Shown here piece by piece: positions 50,009 to 60,700 of a DNA stretch of 64,000 bases; the first letter of the stretch is position 1, and each line of letters begins with the position of its first letter. The notes under the pieces are model-generated. The model had not been told where the DNA came from, did no database searches, and was given only the letters and a program-made list of their open reading frames with translations. Position numbers and translations under genes: made by a program. The DNA is from Clostridiales bacterium. GTDB taxonomy: Bacteria > Bacillota > Clostridia > Saccharofermentanales > Saccharofermentanaceae. The DNA lies in the NCBI GenBank assembly GCA_017964005.1, contig JAGCSR010000043.1, positions 1 to 64,000 on the forward strand, given 5' to 3'.

Positions 50009-52642
50009 ATGGAAGTGTTGGCTGCAAAAAAGCGCAAGTCTGTGTTCATATCAGCGGTGGTTTCGTTTGCCGTTGTATTCATATACATGCTTGGGTTATT
50101 TATCCTTAAAGGCTTTGCTCCATTTGGAAACAGATCGCTTGTTTGGGCGGATGCCAATAACGACTATGTGGACTTTTTCGCATACTATAAGGATGTTCTT
50201 TCGGGAAAGAGCAGTCTTGGCTATTCATTTACAAAAGGTTTGGGAGGCAATATGTTCGGTGTATTGATAACCGGATATTTCTCTCCTTTAAACCTGATAA
50301 TCGTTTTTTTCGATAAGGCACAATTAAACAGTTTTTTTGATATCCTCGTGGCTATCAAGGTTGCTTTGGCAGCATTCACGATGTCCTGGTTCCTTCAAAG
50401 AAGGTTTGCTAAGTTGCATCCTGTTTTTGTTCTGTGTCTGTCTATAGCATACGGACTTTGTCAGTATAACATCGCGCAGGCCAGCAACATTTTTTTCCTG
50501 GAGGGAATGTATATGCTCCCGCTGTTTATGTTGGGAACATATTACATCGTAAAGAATGATTCTCCGTATTTACTGATTTTCAGTGTGGCATATAACATCA
50601 TGTTCAGTTGGTATACAGGAGCATTCAACTGTATATTCACTGTAGTTTGGGCAGTTATTGAATTCTTGTGGTACGGGTTTGAGAAGAAGCAGAGTATTAA
50701 GAGTTTTCTTTTTACCATCAAGACGTTCATCTATGCAGCAATATCGGGGATCCTGATAAGTCTGGTCCTTTTTCTTCCGACAATAGTGTGTCTGGGGAAC
50801 AGCACTGAGGGAAGCCTTGAATTCGATATGTTCAAGGATTCCAACGAGTTTATCGGTAATATTGTGACCGTGTTGTCCAAATACACTTGGAATTCCCGCA
50901 GTGAGTATTCTGCTGTTTCATTGTTCTGCGGCTGTATTTCTTTGGTATGTTGTGTAGCCTTTTTCTTCAGTTCACGGTTCCGTGTAAAGCAGAAGGCGTT
51001 GATCGGTGCAGGATTGGCATTTGCGCTCCTTATCTACTACTGGAAACCGTTGTATCTGGTTTTTTCGCTTTTTAAGCCGGTCAGGAGTTTCTGGTCAAGA
51101 TACGGATATATCGGTATCTTCGTTATCATTTTTATTGCTGCTCTGTTCCTTAATGATATTGAACGTGAAAAACATGCTCAGAAGAAGATGATCGGCGCAT
51201 CCGTTATCGTTTCGGCTGTTATACTGCTCTTCTATAAGGACACTGAGCCTCAGTATCTGAAATGGATATATGCAACTGTTATTGTTATGTTATTGATGTC
51301 GGCTTTGGTTACCGCATACATAATGTGTGATAAGAGTAAGAAGAAAACGGGAATTATAATCCTTGCTTCTGTTTTGTGTGTTACTTCATTTGAAATGTGT
51401 TTCAATACGCATTTGCTGATGAATTATTACAGCATTAAGGATATTGATAAAAGTTATATTGATTATGTTGAGAACGGGATTCAACAAATCGATTCCATCA
51501 AAAATAGTGATCGCGGTTACTACAGGATAACACAGACCAGTACCCGTAACAAAACGGATGGCAACCTTACTGCAAATTATGATGAGGGAGCTTTATTGAA
51601 CTATTGGTGCATAGAAAGTTATACTTCGGTTCCGGATGACAGCCAGCGTGAGTTTTTGGATCGTGCCGGGTACAGGATCAACGGAGAGGACATGATCGTT
51701 GCCAATACCTCGATCTTGCCGTTGGACTCCTTAGTCGGAGTTAAATATGTTCTTTCCAAGTATCCTATAGAAGGTTTGATCGAAAATCCGAATGCATATT
51801 CTTTCGGTGACAAGGCGGTATATACCAACCCATATGCACTGCCAATGGCTTTTGTTACGGAAGATATAAATCCCGGGGTTTCTTACTTTGTCTGGCAGAA
51901 AGATTATGAAGGAAAGACCGTAAATAATCCGTTTTTGTATCAGAATGAGTTATTCAGCCAGTTGGTCGGACGTAAAGTAGAGATCTTTAAGCCTGTTGAA
52001 TATGAACTGACAGAGAACAATGGCGTAAGACTTTATAATCTGGTTGTCAGTAACGGAAACAATCCGATATACGGAAATTTCCCGTGGGCGTGGGATGCGA
52101 ATGAAGAGATATATGCAGATGGTGAATTATTAACCCATTATGCAAGGCACTTATCTCCGTCTGTATTCTATATTCCGGCCAAGGGAGATACCGTTGAACT
52201 GAAGGTTACATCCAATGGCGGATCATTCTCCATATTTGAAGACCAGTTTTACTCGGCAGACCTTGAATTGCTGGGCCAGATATCGGAAGAGCTTCAGAAC
52301 AGGGAAGTATCTGATTATTCCATTCGAGACGGTTATGCTGAATTTGATATTGCTGCATCATCGGGCACAAGGTTATTTACATCTATTCCATATGACAGAC
52401 ATTGGACTGTTGAGGTTAACGGAATGCCTGTCGAGCCTGAACTGTTTGGTGACTGCCTCTATACCATTCCTCTGAACGACGGAAACAATCACGTAGTCAT
52501 GCAATATCATATCGGCGGTATCGGTGCCGGGATCGCGGCATCTGTCGCAGGTGTTCTTATGGTTGCCGGCTGGTATATGTACAAGAAGATCAAGAGCCAA
52601 AAGAATAAGACCGCCGCGAAACCCCAAGAGAGCAAAGCATAG
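50009..52642 (+). CDS. YfhO-family membrane glycosyltransferase (GT-C)
   Basis: An 877-residue protein with about a dozen predicted helices between residues 12 and 480, a large external domain, and a final helix near residue 845-865, followed by a lysine-rich tail. Family marks are VWADANNDYVDFFAYY near the first loop, with the DxxxD-type acidic pair expected of GT-C enzymes, and FTKGLGGNMFGVLITGY. YfhO in Bacillus and Listeria uses lipid-linked sugars made by CsbB-type transferases to decorate teichoic acids or other surface polymers outside the cell. Here it probably completes the pathway of the CsbB/ArnC-like transferase and the flippase pair upstream (inference). Confidence 0.9.
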   Translation: MEVLAAKKRKSVFISAVVSFAVVFIYMLGLFILKGFAPFGNRSLVWADANNDYVDFFAYYKDVLSGKSSLGYSFTKGLGGNMFGVLITGYFSPLNLIIVFFDKAQLNSFFDILVAIKVALAAFTMSWFLQRRFAKLHPVFVLCLSIAYGLCQYNIAQASNIFFLEGMYMLPLFMLGTYYIVKNDSPYLLIFSVAYNIMFSWYTGAFNCIFTVVWAVIEFLWYGFEKKQSIKSFLFTIKTFIYAAISGILISLVLFLPTIVCLGNSTEGSLEFDMFKDSNEFIGNIVTVLSKYTWNSRSEYSAVSLFCGCISLVCCVAFFFSSRFRVKQKALIGAGLAFALLIYYWKPLYLVFSLFKPVRSFWSRYGYIGIFVIIFIAALFLNDIEREKHAQKKMIGASVIVSAVILLFYKDTEPQYLKWIYATVIVMLLMSALVTAYIMCDKSKKKTGIIILASVLCVTSFEMCFNTHLLMNYYSIKDIDKSYIDYVENGIQQIDSIKNSDRGYYRITQTSTRNKTDGNLTANYDEGALLNYWCIESYTSVPDDSQREFLDRAGYRINGEDMIVANTSILPLDSLVGVKYVLSKYPIEGLIENPNAYSFGDKAVYTNPYALPMAFVTEDINPGVSYFVWQKDYEGKTVNNPFLYQNELFSQLVGRKVEIFKPVEYELTENNGVRLYNLVVSNGNNPIYGNFPWAWDANEEIYADGELLTHYARHLSPSVFYIPAKGDTVELKVTSNGGSFSIFEDQFYSADLELLGQISEELQNREVSDYSIRDGYAEFDIAASSGTRLFTSIPYDRHWTVEVNGMPVEPELFGDCLYTIPLNDGNNHVVMQYHIGGIGAGIAASVAGVLMVAGWYMYKKIKSQKNKTAAKPQESKA

Positions 52643-52700
52643 ATCAGCCTCCGGTATTATCTTTTCGGGGTGAGGATTTCTTGTTTTTTCCTATAATATG

Positions 52701-52746
52701 TTGACATATTACGGTTGCTGATAGTATACTTATCCTCGAAAACGAG
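52701..52746 (+). promoter_or_regulatory. Promoter with palindrome at the start site of the HTH-dehydrogenase gene
   Basis: TTGACA (52701-52706), an 18-bp spacer and TATACT (52725-52730). CTCGAAAACGAG (52735-52746) is a palindrome right at the expected +1. A leader hairpin follows (GTTTAT...TGTTGC with GCAACATAAAC, 52750-52786). By inference the encoded helix-turn-helix may bind the palindrome. An earlier TATAAT at 52692-52697 could be a second promoter. Confidence 0.6.
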
Positions 52747-52797
52747 AGCGTTTATCGCGGCATTTGTTGCCTGAAGCAACATAAACGGAGGCGAACC

Positions 52798-54297
52798 ATG
52801 AAGAGATTATCAGCAGAAAAGCTAGCTTCGACGGTTATCTCGAAGCGTAAAGAGAAGAAGATCACCCAGTCGGAACTTGCGGACGCGGCTAATATCAACA
52901 GATCGATCTTAAGCCGCCTTGAGAACGGAGATTATCTGCCGTCTATCCCTCAGCTTGAAGCGTTGGCGGAAGTCCTGGATTTTGACCCCACTGAACTGTT
53001 TGCCGAAGAATACGGTAAGTCGGCCGCTATAGGCAAGAAATATAAGATCGCGGTTGCCGGAACCGGATATGTAGGACTGTCGCTGGCAGTGCTCCTGTCT
53101 CAGCACAATACCGTCACTGCGGTTGATATCATCCCCGAGAAGGTTGAGAAACTTAATAACTACATAAGTCCTATCCAGGATGAATATATCGAGAAGTACC
53201 TGGCTGAGGCTAAGGAAGGAACAAGGCCGTTGGATCTTACTGCCACGGCCGACGGCGCATCGGCATACAAGACCGCTGATTACATAATCATCGCAGCTCC
53301 CACCAATTACGATCCCGCTACGAATTTCTTTGACTGCTCAGCTGTCGAAGCGGTCATCCAGCTTGCTTTGGAATCTACAGCTAAGCGCAAGGATAAGCCT
53401 GTTATCGTTATCAAGTCGACCATACCTGTCGGATACACAGAACATGTAAGGAAGCTTTTCGGTGCGGAGAATATCATATTCAGCCCTGAGTTCCTGCGTG
53501 AATCCAAGGCTTTGTACGACAATCTTTATCCTTCGAGGATCATTGTCGGCTGTGATGAGAAGACCCGCTGTAAGGCCGAGATCTTCGCAGCCCTTCTTCA
53601 GCAGGGAGCCATCAAAAATCCTGTAGAGACTCTTCTTGTCGGATGCACGGAGGCAGAGGCTACCAAGCTATTCGTTAATACGTATCTTGCGCTTCGTGTA
53701 TCTTACTTCAATGAACTGGATACATATGCTGAAGTAAAAGACCTTAATACGACGGATATAATCAAAGGCGTCTGTCTCGATCCCAGGGTGGGCGACTACT
53801 ACAATAATCCTTCTTTCGGATACGGCGGATATTGCCTCCCCAAAGACACCAAGCAGCTTCTTGCCAATTATCAGGATGTTCCCGAGAATCTTATACAGGC
53901 GATCGTGGAGTCCAATACCACCAGGAAGGACTTCATTGCCGACCGTGTGCTCAAGATGGCGGGATACTACGGATACAGTGAGGATAACAGATATAACAAG
54001 GATTCGGAGAAAGAGATTACAATCGGAGTATACCGTCTGACGATGAAGAGCAATTCGGATAACTTCAGGCAGTCTTCGATACAGGGCGTAATGAAGAGGA
54101 TCAAAGCCAAGGGCGCTACTGTTATCATCTATGAGCCTACTCTTGAGGATAATTCCACATTCTTCGGAAGCCGTGTTGTTAATGACATAAAGAAATTCAA
54201 GAAGAAGTGTGACTGCATCATCGCAAACCGCTATGACTCGGTTCTTGATGATGTCAAAGATAAGGTTTATACAAGGGATCTGTTCAAGAGAGATTGA
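52798..54297 (+). CDS. UDP-sugar 6-dehydrogenase fused to an N-terminal XRE DNA-binding domain
   Basis: A 499-residue fusion. Residues 10-68 form a Cro/CI helix-turn-helix ([20 protein letters not shown], then [19 protein letters not shown]). From residue 82 the chain is a complete UDP-glucose/UDP-GlcNAc 6-dehydrogenase: [18 protein letters not shown] binds NAD, the hinge has [14 protein letters not shown], and the thiol nucleophile Cys is in [14 protein letters not shown]. It makes a UDP-uronate using two NAD. The DNA-binding domain could let the enzyme regulate its own operon in response to sugar or NADH. AACGGAGG precedes the ATG. A second dehydrogenase without the fusion lies at 55977. 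Confidence 0.93.
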   Translation: MKRLSAEKLASTVISKRKEKKITQSELADAANINRSILSRLENGDYLPSIPQLEALAEVLDFDPTELFAEEYGKSAAIGKKYKIAVAGTGYVGLSLAVLLSQHNTVTAVDIIPEKVEKLNNYISPIQDEYIEKYLAEAKEGTRPLDLTATADGASAYKTADYIIIAAPTNYDPATNFFDCSAVEAVIQLALESTAKRKDKPVIVIKSTIPVGYTEHVRKLFGAENIIFSPEFLRESKALYDNLYPSRIIVGCDEKTRCKAEIFAALLQQGAIKNPVETLLVGCTEAEATKLFVNTYLALRVSYFNELDTYAEVKDLNTTDIIKGVCLDPRVGDYYNNPSFGYGGYCLPKDTKQLLANYQDVPENLIQAIVESNTTRKDFIADRVLKMAGYYGYSEDNRYNKDSEKEITIGVYRLTMKSNSDNFRQSSIQGVMKRIKAKGATVIIYEPTLEDNSTFFGSRVVNDIKKFKKKCDCIIANRYDSVLDDVKDKVYTRDLFKRD

Positions 54298-54311
54298 CCG
54301 GGAGTCGTTTG

Positions 54312-55880
54312 ATGCAGGGAAAACTGCCTGAAGAAAAGATACAAGATCTGTTTAGCATGCCGGATGACTCGATCGATGATGCGGTCAGAGCGATCTGTTC
54401 CTCGTGGCCGGCCGTAGATCTTATAGGGCGTGTTGCTGATATGTATTGGGATGATCTCCCTCGGATAAAAGACGCTTTCGAGCATATAAAGACTACACCT
54501 TTAGCCGGGAAAGAAGTAAAGACGATAGGTCTTTATTACTATGATATGCATATCGGAGGTGCCCAGAAGGTTGTATATCTTATGGGAAATATGCTCGTCA
54601 ATATGGGTTATAAGGTCGTTCTCATTACTGATGATGAACCCGGGCCCTGGGATTCGGTGATCGAGGGGGTTGACAGGGTTTTCGTTCAGTGCCCCGGGAA
54701 GACTAACCGTGAGAATTATATCCTGCGCGCGGCTATGTGGGATAAGATCATTGATGAATATAAGATCGATCTTATCCTGAACAATACCTGGACATCATAT
54801 CTTCTTATGTTTGATACGGTGTTATTTAAACTCAAAGATATCCCATCCATAGCCTATACTCATACTGTGTTTGCGGCGCTCCTTTCTAATCTTGGGAAGG
54901 CATTCTATAACCAAACTTATTCTTTATCTATGGTGGATGGGATGATCGTTTTGTCTGAGGCAGATGCTGCTTTTTGGAGTGTGTTTAATGACAATGTTTA
55001 TCATCTCCCTAATCCTGTAGATCCTAAACTTCTCAATATCAGTCATGTGGAGAAGCCGGAGGCAAGATCGATCATCTGGATAGGGAGGATTGCCCCCGAG
55101 AAAGGGCCGATGGATGCGATCAAGGTGATGGATCTTGTAGTTAAGGAACTGCCGGATGCGGTCATGTATATGGTCGGAGGTTCAGTAGAGGGGAATTATA
55201 CTGAAGAGTGTGTGTCATATATTGATGACCACGGACTTAAGGAGAATGTTATAATGACCGGTTTCCAAAGTGAGCCGGATCCGTTCTATCAGAGATCCAA
55301 GATCCTGCTGAATACATCCCGCTTTGAAGGATATCCGATGGTCCTTATTGAGGCCGCAGCATATGGTCTGCCCGTGGTTATGTACGATATCTATCACATT
55401 GATCTGGCAAAAGATGCTTACGGTGTTACCACTGTTCCTCAAGGAGATATTGAAAGTGCTGCCTCTGAGATAATCAAACTGTTGTCGGAAGAGGATTATT
55501 ATCGGGAGCGGCATGAATTGGTTGAAGAGTCTTTTTCCAACCTTCGTGAATTTGATTTTGAGGAGACTTGGAGGAACATAATCCGGGGGAAGAAAAGTGA
55601 TGTTCGAACAGACCGCAAGACATCAGACATGGTCAGACTGGTCAGGGATTTTTATATGAAGGGTTGTATTGCTTCCGAAGGTAAAGAAGGTGCAATTAAT
55701 GATATACAGATTACGGACTTGATCCGGGAAAACAATAAGCTGAAAGATCAGCTCATAAATGCTGAAGAGAACAATAAGGCTCTCGAAAAGAAGTATCAGA
55801 AGAAGGTCAGGACGATTAAGGAGAGCAAGTCGTACAAACTGGCTTCCGTGTTCAGAAAGATAAGACATCCGTTCAGGTAA
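54312..55880 (+). CDS. GT4-family glycosyltransferase with basic C-terminal tail
   Basis: A 522-residue GT-B enzyme. ATG 54312 is preferred (GGGAG 7 nt before); a TTG at 54294 would overlap the dehydrogenase stop. The acceptor half has LYYYDMHIGGAQKVVYLMG, and the donor half IWIGRIAPEKGPMDAIKVM and SRFEGYPMVLIEAAAYGLPVV-like sequence, with the usual EX7E motif. About 80 C-terminal residues form a coiled coil ending KESKSYKLASVFRKIRHPFR, the tail style shared with the other transferases in this locus. It lies between two UDP-uronate-forming genes, so it may use a uronate donor (inference). Confidence 0.9.
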   Translation: MQGKLPEEKIQDLFSMPDDSIDDAVRAICSSWPAVDLIGRVADMYWDDLPRIKDAFEHIKTTPLAGKEVKTIGLYYYDMHIGGAQKVVYLMGNMLVNMGYKVVLITDDEPGPWDSVIEGVDRVFVQCPGKTNRENYILRAAMWDKIIDEYKIDLILNNTWTSYLLMFDTVLFKLKDIPSIAYTHTVFAALLSNLGKAFYNQTYSLSMVDGMIVLSEADAAFWSVFNDNVYHLPNPVDPKLLNISHVEKPEARSIIWIGRIAPEKGPMDAIKVMDLVVKELPDAVMYMVGGSVEGNYTEECVSYIDDHGLKENVIMTGFQSEPDPFYQRSKILLNTSRFEGYPMVLIEAAAYGLPVVMYDIYHIDLAKDAYGVTTVPQGDIESAASEIIKLLSEEDYYRERHELVEESFSNLREFDFEETWRNIIRGKKSDVRTDRKTSDMVRLVRDFYMKGCIASEGKEGAINDIQITDLIRENNKLKDQLINAEENNKALEKKYQKKVRTIKESKSYKLASVFRKIRHPFR

Positions 55881-55976
55881 GCGGCTTGGATCTTTTACAT
55901 ATTCGTGGGATTTTTCGAGACTAGGGTTATAATAGATATACTCAGATCAGACAATAATTGAAAGGAAACAATAATT

Positions 55977-57200
55977 ATGAAGATCACAGTTGCAGGTGTA
56001 GGTTATGTAGGACTTTCTTTGGCGGTCCTGCTGGCGCAGAATCATGAGGTTACGGCGATCACGACAACCCCGGCCAAGGCAGATAAGCTCAATAAGTTCA
56101 TAAGTCCCATCCAGGACGATGAGATCGAGCGGTTCTTCCGTGAGGCAAATGCCGGAGAGCGCAAGCTCAACCTGAAGACAACGGTAGATAAGCAGGAGGC
56201 TTATTCGTCCGCGGAACTCGTTATCATCGCAACACCCACCAACTACGACGATGTCGGACATTTCTTCGACACTTCCGCCGTTGAAGATGCCATCGAATGC
56301 ACTCTGAAGTGGAATCCTGATGTTCTTATGGTTATCAAGTCCACGATTCCCGTAGGCTATACCGATTCTGTCAAAAAGAAGTACGGGATCAACAATATAA
56401 TCTTCAGCCCTGAGTTTCTGCGTGAGTCCAAAGCCCTGTATGATAATCTCCATCCTTCCCGCATCGTTGTCGGTGCCGATTCCGACAGGGAAGAAGAGGC
56501 TAAGATGTTCGCAGATCTTCTGCTCGAGGGCGCACGCTGCGAAGAGGCCCGCGCCGGCCAGCCTGAGCAGGATATACCGATACTGATCGCGCCCCCGACT
56601 GAGGCTGAGGCGATCAAGCTCTTCGCCAATACTTATCTTGCGGTCCGTGTTGCTTACTTCAATGAGCTCGACACTTATGCTCAGGTCAAGGGTCTCGATT
56701 CTGCAAAGATAATCGAGGGCGTTTGCCTCGATCCCAGGATCGGATCCCACTACAACAATCCTTCTTTCGGTTATGGCGGATACTGCCTGCCCAAGGATAC
56801 AAAGCAGCTCCTGGCTAACTACAAGGATGTTCCCCAGAATATGATCGAGGCAGTCGTAAGTGCCAACAAGACACGTAAGGACTTCATCTCCGACAGCATC
56901 ATCGCCAAGAAGCCTTCCGTTGTAGGTGTGTACCGTCTCACCATGAAGAGTAATTCCGATAACTTCAGGGCTTCCGCTATACAGGATGTCATGAAGAACA
57001 TCAAGTATGCGGGCATTCCGGTGATCATTTATGAGCCGACGCTGGAAGACGGAAGCAAGTTCTTTGATTTCGATGTTGTCAATGACATTGAAGCTTTCAA
57101 GCAGAAGAGTGATGTGATCCTGGCTAACAGGTTCGATGCCGCAGTCCTCGGGGATGTCGAGGATAAGGTCTATACCAGGGATCTGTTCAGGAGAGACTGA
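55977..57200 (+). CDS. UDP-glucose/UDP-GlcNAc 6-dehydrogenase
   Basis: A 407-residue dehydrogenase closely related to the second part of the HTH fusion at 52798 (shared [32 protein letters not shown] and VYTRDLF endings). The NAD site is [17 protein letters not shown]. It lacks the DNA-binding domain. It is preceded by TATAAT at 55928-55933 and an AAAGGAAA ribosome site, so it has its own promoter. Two related dehydrogenases in one locus suggest different substrates, such as UDP-glucose and UDP-GlcNAc, or simple duplication. It could supply the uronate for the WbpB/E/D-like route. Confidence 0.93.
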   Translation: MKITVAGVGYVGLSLAVLLAQNHEVTAITTTPAKADKLNKFISPIQDDEIERFFREANAGERKLNLKTTVDKQEAYSSAELVIIATPTNYDDVGHFFDTSAVEDAIECTLKWNPDVLMVIKSTIPVGYTDSVKKKYGINNIIFSPEFLRESKALYDNLHPSRIVVGADSDREEEAKMFADLLLEGARCEEARAGQPEQDIPILIAPPTEAEAIKLFANTYLAVRVAYFNELDTYAQVKGLDSAKIIEGVCLDPRIGSHYNNPSFGYGGYCLPKDTKQLLANYKDVPQNMIEAVVSANKTRKDFISDSIIAKKPSVVGVYRLTMKSNSDNFRASAIQDVMKNIKYAGIPVIIYEPTLEDGSKFFDFDVVNDIEAFKQKSDVILANRFDAAVLGDVEDKVYTRDLFRRD

Positions 57201-57202
57201 TA

Positions 57203-57469
57203 TTGGAGAAGTCAAAGGTACAGCTCAGCGTAACCGAAGAATTGCTGGATCGTGCGGTCTGTATATCCAAGGCCAGGTCTGTCATCGCTGACGGTGTGGA
57301 CATGACTTTGGAAGAATGCGCCGAAGAGATATATGCGCATACATGGTTTTTCTACCGGCTGCCGTTCAAGTGGGTGAGGAGTCACGCTGATCCGATCGAT
57401 CTTCATGACGGCGGTGACACCAGGTTCAGAAAGTGGGTCTTCAGGCGGATCTGGAGGCTCGGGAAGTGA
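57203..57469 (+). CDS. Small hypothetical protein, 88 aa
   Basis: An 88-residue product with a TTG start at 57203; AGGAGA lies 8 nt upstream, within the end of the dehydrogenase gene. It is basic at the C-terminus (FRKWVFRRIWRLGK) and has LTLEECAEEIYAH-like helical sequence in the middle, but no recognised domain. The short distance (2 nt) implies co-expression with the dehydrogenase. A terminator follows. Function unknown. Confidence 0.55.
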   Translation: MEKSKVQLSVTEELLDRAVCISKARSVIADGVDMTLEECAEEIYAHTWFFYRLPFKWVRSHADPIDLHDGGDTRFRKWVFRRIWRLGK

Positions 57470-57498
57470 TGTAACACTGTTACAAACCTAATGAATAC

Positions 57499-57532
57499 AA
57501 GCCCCTGCGAGTTTTTCGCGGGGGCTTTTGCT
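57499..57532 (+). terminator. Terminator of the polysaccharide locus
   Basis: AAGCCCCTGCGA (57499-57510) pairs with TCGCGGGGGCTT (57515-57527 region) followed by a T run. The palindrome TGTAACACTGTTACA (57470-57484) precedes it. Confidence 0.85.
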
Positions 57533-57612
57533 TTGAACAGGCAGATCTTCCGGGACGGCTCCGGCGATGGAATCAAGCAACCTTCTGATTTACAATTAAT
57601 ACATACTTGGTA

Positions 57613-57658
57613 ACAATTTGTACATAGGTGTTTACAAATTGTACACAATTTGATATGC
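57613..57658 (+). promoter_or_regulatory. Promoter and inverted-repeat operator of the LRR protein gene
   Basis: CAATTTGTA (57613-57621) and TACAAATTG (57632-57640) are a perfect inverted repeat; a further ACAATTTG stands at 57644-57651. TTACAA (57631-57636), 16 bp and TATGCT (57653-57658) could be the promoter, so the repeat overlaps the -35 box. The regulator is unknown. Confidence 0.5.
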
Positions 57659-57716
57659 TTATTAGCGGTTAGGTTTTTTAAGGTTCAATACGGTTGGTTT
57701 TAGGAGAGGAAACTGT

Positions 57717-60700
57717 ATGAAGAATTCATTTGTTGCCGGAGCAGTCTCCGGTCTTGTTGCCGTGAGTACGGCATTAAGTGTTTTGGGCGTTTACGGATCT
57801 TGCGTATCTGCTGCAGAAGGTATAGCGATCAATGAGCTGAATTTCCCCGATCAGAATTTTCGGACATATATATCCGATAACTTCGATAAGAGCGAACCTA
57901 AGGACAGGTTCCTGTCGCAGGAAGAATTGGCTGCGGTTACCAAGATCAATATCGACAGAGGTTCCGTTTTCGATCTTACGGGTATCGGATATTTCACCGA
58001 GCTTACTAATCTTAATGCAGAAGCCAATGTTCTTGCTTCTGTTGATCTCAGCAAGAATGTGAATCTTCGTTTTGCGAAGATCTCTCATTCACAGGTCAAG
58101 AAGATCGATCTTAGCGGATGCAAAGCTCTGGAGGAGATCGATCTGTCGTATAACTACCTTACGGAACTGGATGTATCCGGATGTCCTGCGATGAGAAAGC
58201 TTGAGGCCGACAAAAACAGCATAACGAGCCTGAATATAAAGGGATGTACTGTACTCAAAGAACTTCATCTGTTTGATAACAGATTAAGAGAGATCGACGT
58301 TACCGGCAGCCCGAAGATCAATACACTTGATGTCGGAGGCAACAGGCTTACATCCATCGATCTGTCGAAGAGTGTGGATCTCATGGCACTGTGGAGCGAC
58401 GGCAACAGTATCGATTCGATCGATATCAGTGCCAGCAGTTACTTAAGGAACGTTGTGAACAAAGGTGAGATCAAAACATACACACAGACTATCGGGGAAA
58501 ATACATATGAATTCTATGAGATCCGTTATAACGGAATGTTCATCACATATAACCCTGATACGAAAGTCGGTATCGGAAGAACTGTAGAAGAACTCTTCCC
58601 CGATGAGAATTTCCGTAAGTTCGTATCTGAGAATTACGATACGGACCATGACGGATTCCTTACTCAGAGAGAGCTCAATACCGTCAGGGAGATAAACGTC
58701 AGCAATCAGGGCATCTCCGACCTTACGGGAATAGAGCATTTCCCGTATATCGAGACCTTGGTCTGCTACGGCAACGACCTCAGATCTGTTGATGTATCCA
58801 AGAATACGAAGCTTAAGATCCTCCAGTGTAACGACAACAAGATCACGGACATTGATGTCAGCGGATGCCCCGAGCTGATAGCCCTGATCGCCATGAAAAA
58901 TAAGCTTGACGGTATTGATGTCAGCAATAATCCGAAGCTGGAACTCATGATGCTCGGAGACAACAATATTGTCAGGCTCGATGTAAGTTCCAATAAGAAC
59001 CTTAACTTCCTGGAGATCTATGACAACAATATCACCGAACTGGATATCAAATACAATAAGTATCTTACGGATCTGTACGCTAACGGAGACATGGAGAAGC
59101 TGACTTATGTATCCGGTCAGGATTCAATAGAGTACATTGATTATTCCAATAACGATTCCAAACATCTGTCATTTGACACTGATGTTGCTATCGAGTGCGG
59201 CCTTAAGATCTCCGAGGTTTTCCCTGACGAGAACTTCCGCAAATACGTATTATCCGATATCGACACAGACCATAACGGATTCCTTACTCCCGAGGAGATC
59301 GAGGCGGTAACTGCGATCGATGTCCGCAAATTGGGCATAACGGATCTTACCGGTATCGAGATCTTCACGAATCTCGAAAAGCTGGACTGCTCATCCAACA
59401 ATATCAAATCTCTTGATGTGTCCGGCAATACGGCGCTCAAGGAACTGGACTGCAGCAAGAACGGTATGACGGATCTTGATGTCAGCGGCTGCTCCGAACT
59501 CGAAAAGCTCAACTGCTCAGACAACAAGCTTACCGAACTGGATGTAAGCAAGAACCCGAATCTTACTTATCTTGACTGCAGCAACAACGAGCTGGATGAA
59601 CTGGACGTAAGCAAGAACAAGGATCTTACTTATCTTGACTGCAGCAACAACAATCTGGAAGAGCTGGATCTTAAGGAGAACAAAGATCTTGTCACGGTAA
59701 TCTGCGATGGCAATGACATAGATAAGGTTTATGCTCCTGATGGCCCCGTTGAAGTGACAGCTGACGATGATACGATCGTATTAAAGCTTAGTAAGGATTC
59801 CTGGCATTACGAAGGTGTGGTCTGGTCCGGCAGTGAGGTTGCAGGATACGAAGCCAACGCATATTATTCCTGCACGATCAAGGGAGAAGAAGCCCTCACG
59901 ATCTATAAGAAGATGACTGTCATCAAGAACCATACGCTTCCGACTTGCGACAAGAATGGTGTTTCTGTTTATACCGCATCTATCGCAGCTTCGGATTCGG
60001 AGGACGGCAAAGATCATCAAGAGACAAAGACCGTCACTGTAAACGCAAAAGGCCACATGTGGGGTGATTGGGAGATCACGAAGAATGCGACCTTGGAGGC
60101 GGAAGGCGAGAAGGTCCACACATGCTTCGTATGCGGCAAGACCGAGACCGCAAAGATCGCAAAGCTCGGACAGACCGGAACTTCCGATCCTGCAACATCT
60201 GCAGCGGATACCGGCAGCAAGGCCGGTACAGCTGCTGCCGATAAGAACACCACCGGCAAGGCTTCGGTAACTGCAGTTCAGCCTGCAAAGAATGCCAAGG
60301 TATCCCTGGTGCTTGATAAGGCTTCCGGCAGCGTAGTCTGCGGCAAGTCCCTGTCCCTCAAGGCAACCCTGAAAGAATCGGCAGAGAAGATCACCTGGAA
60401 GTCTTCCAATACCAAGATCGCTACCGTAGATGCTTCCGGTAAGGTCAAGGGTAAGATGGCCGGCACGGTCACTATCACTGCATCTGCCGCCGGCAAGACC
60501 GCAACATGCAAGGTCACGGTTCTCTATAAGGATGTAACCAACAGCAAGGACTTCTGGTTTGTTCCCACAAATCATCTCACGGCTGAAGGCGTCGTCAAAG
60601 GTTACGACAACCAGACGAACTTCAAGCCTGCCAACGAGTGTACCCGTGCGCAGATGGTAACATTCATCTGGAGACTCATGGGTGAACCCGCTCCCAAGAC

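Noticed and set aside
55947..57215. Long antisense frame opposite the second UDP-sugar dehydrogenase
   Set aside because: The plus-strand gene is unambiguous, with catalytic motifs in order.
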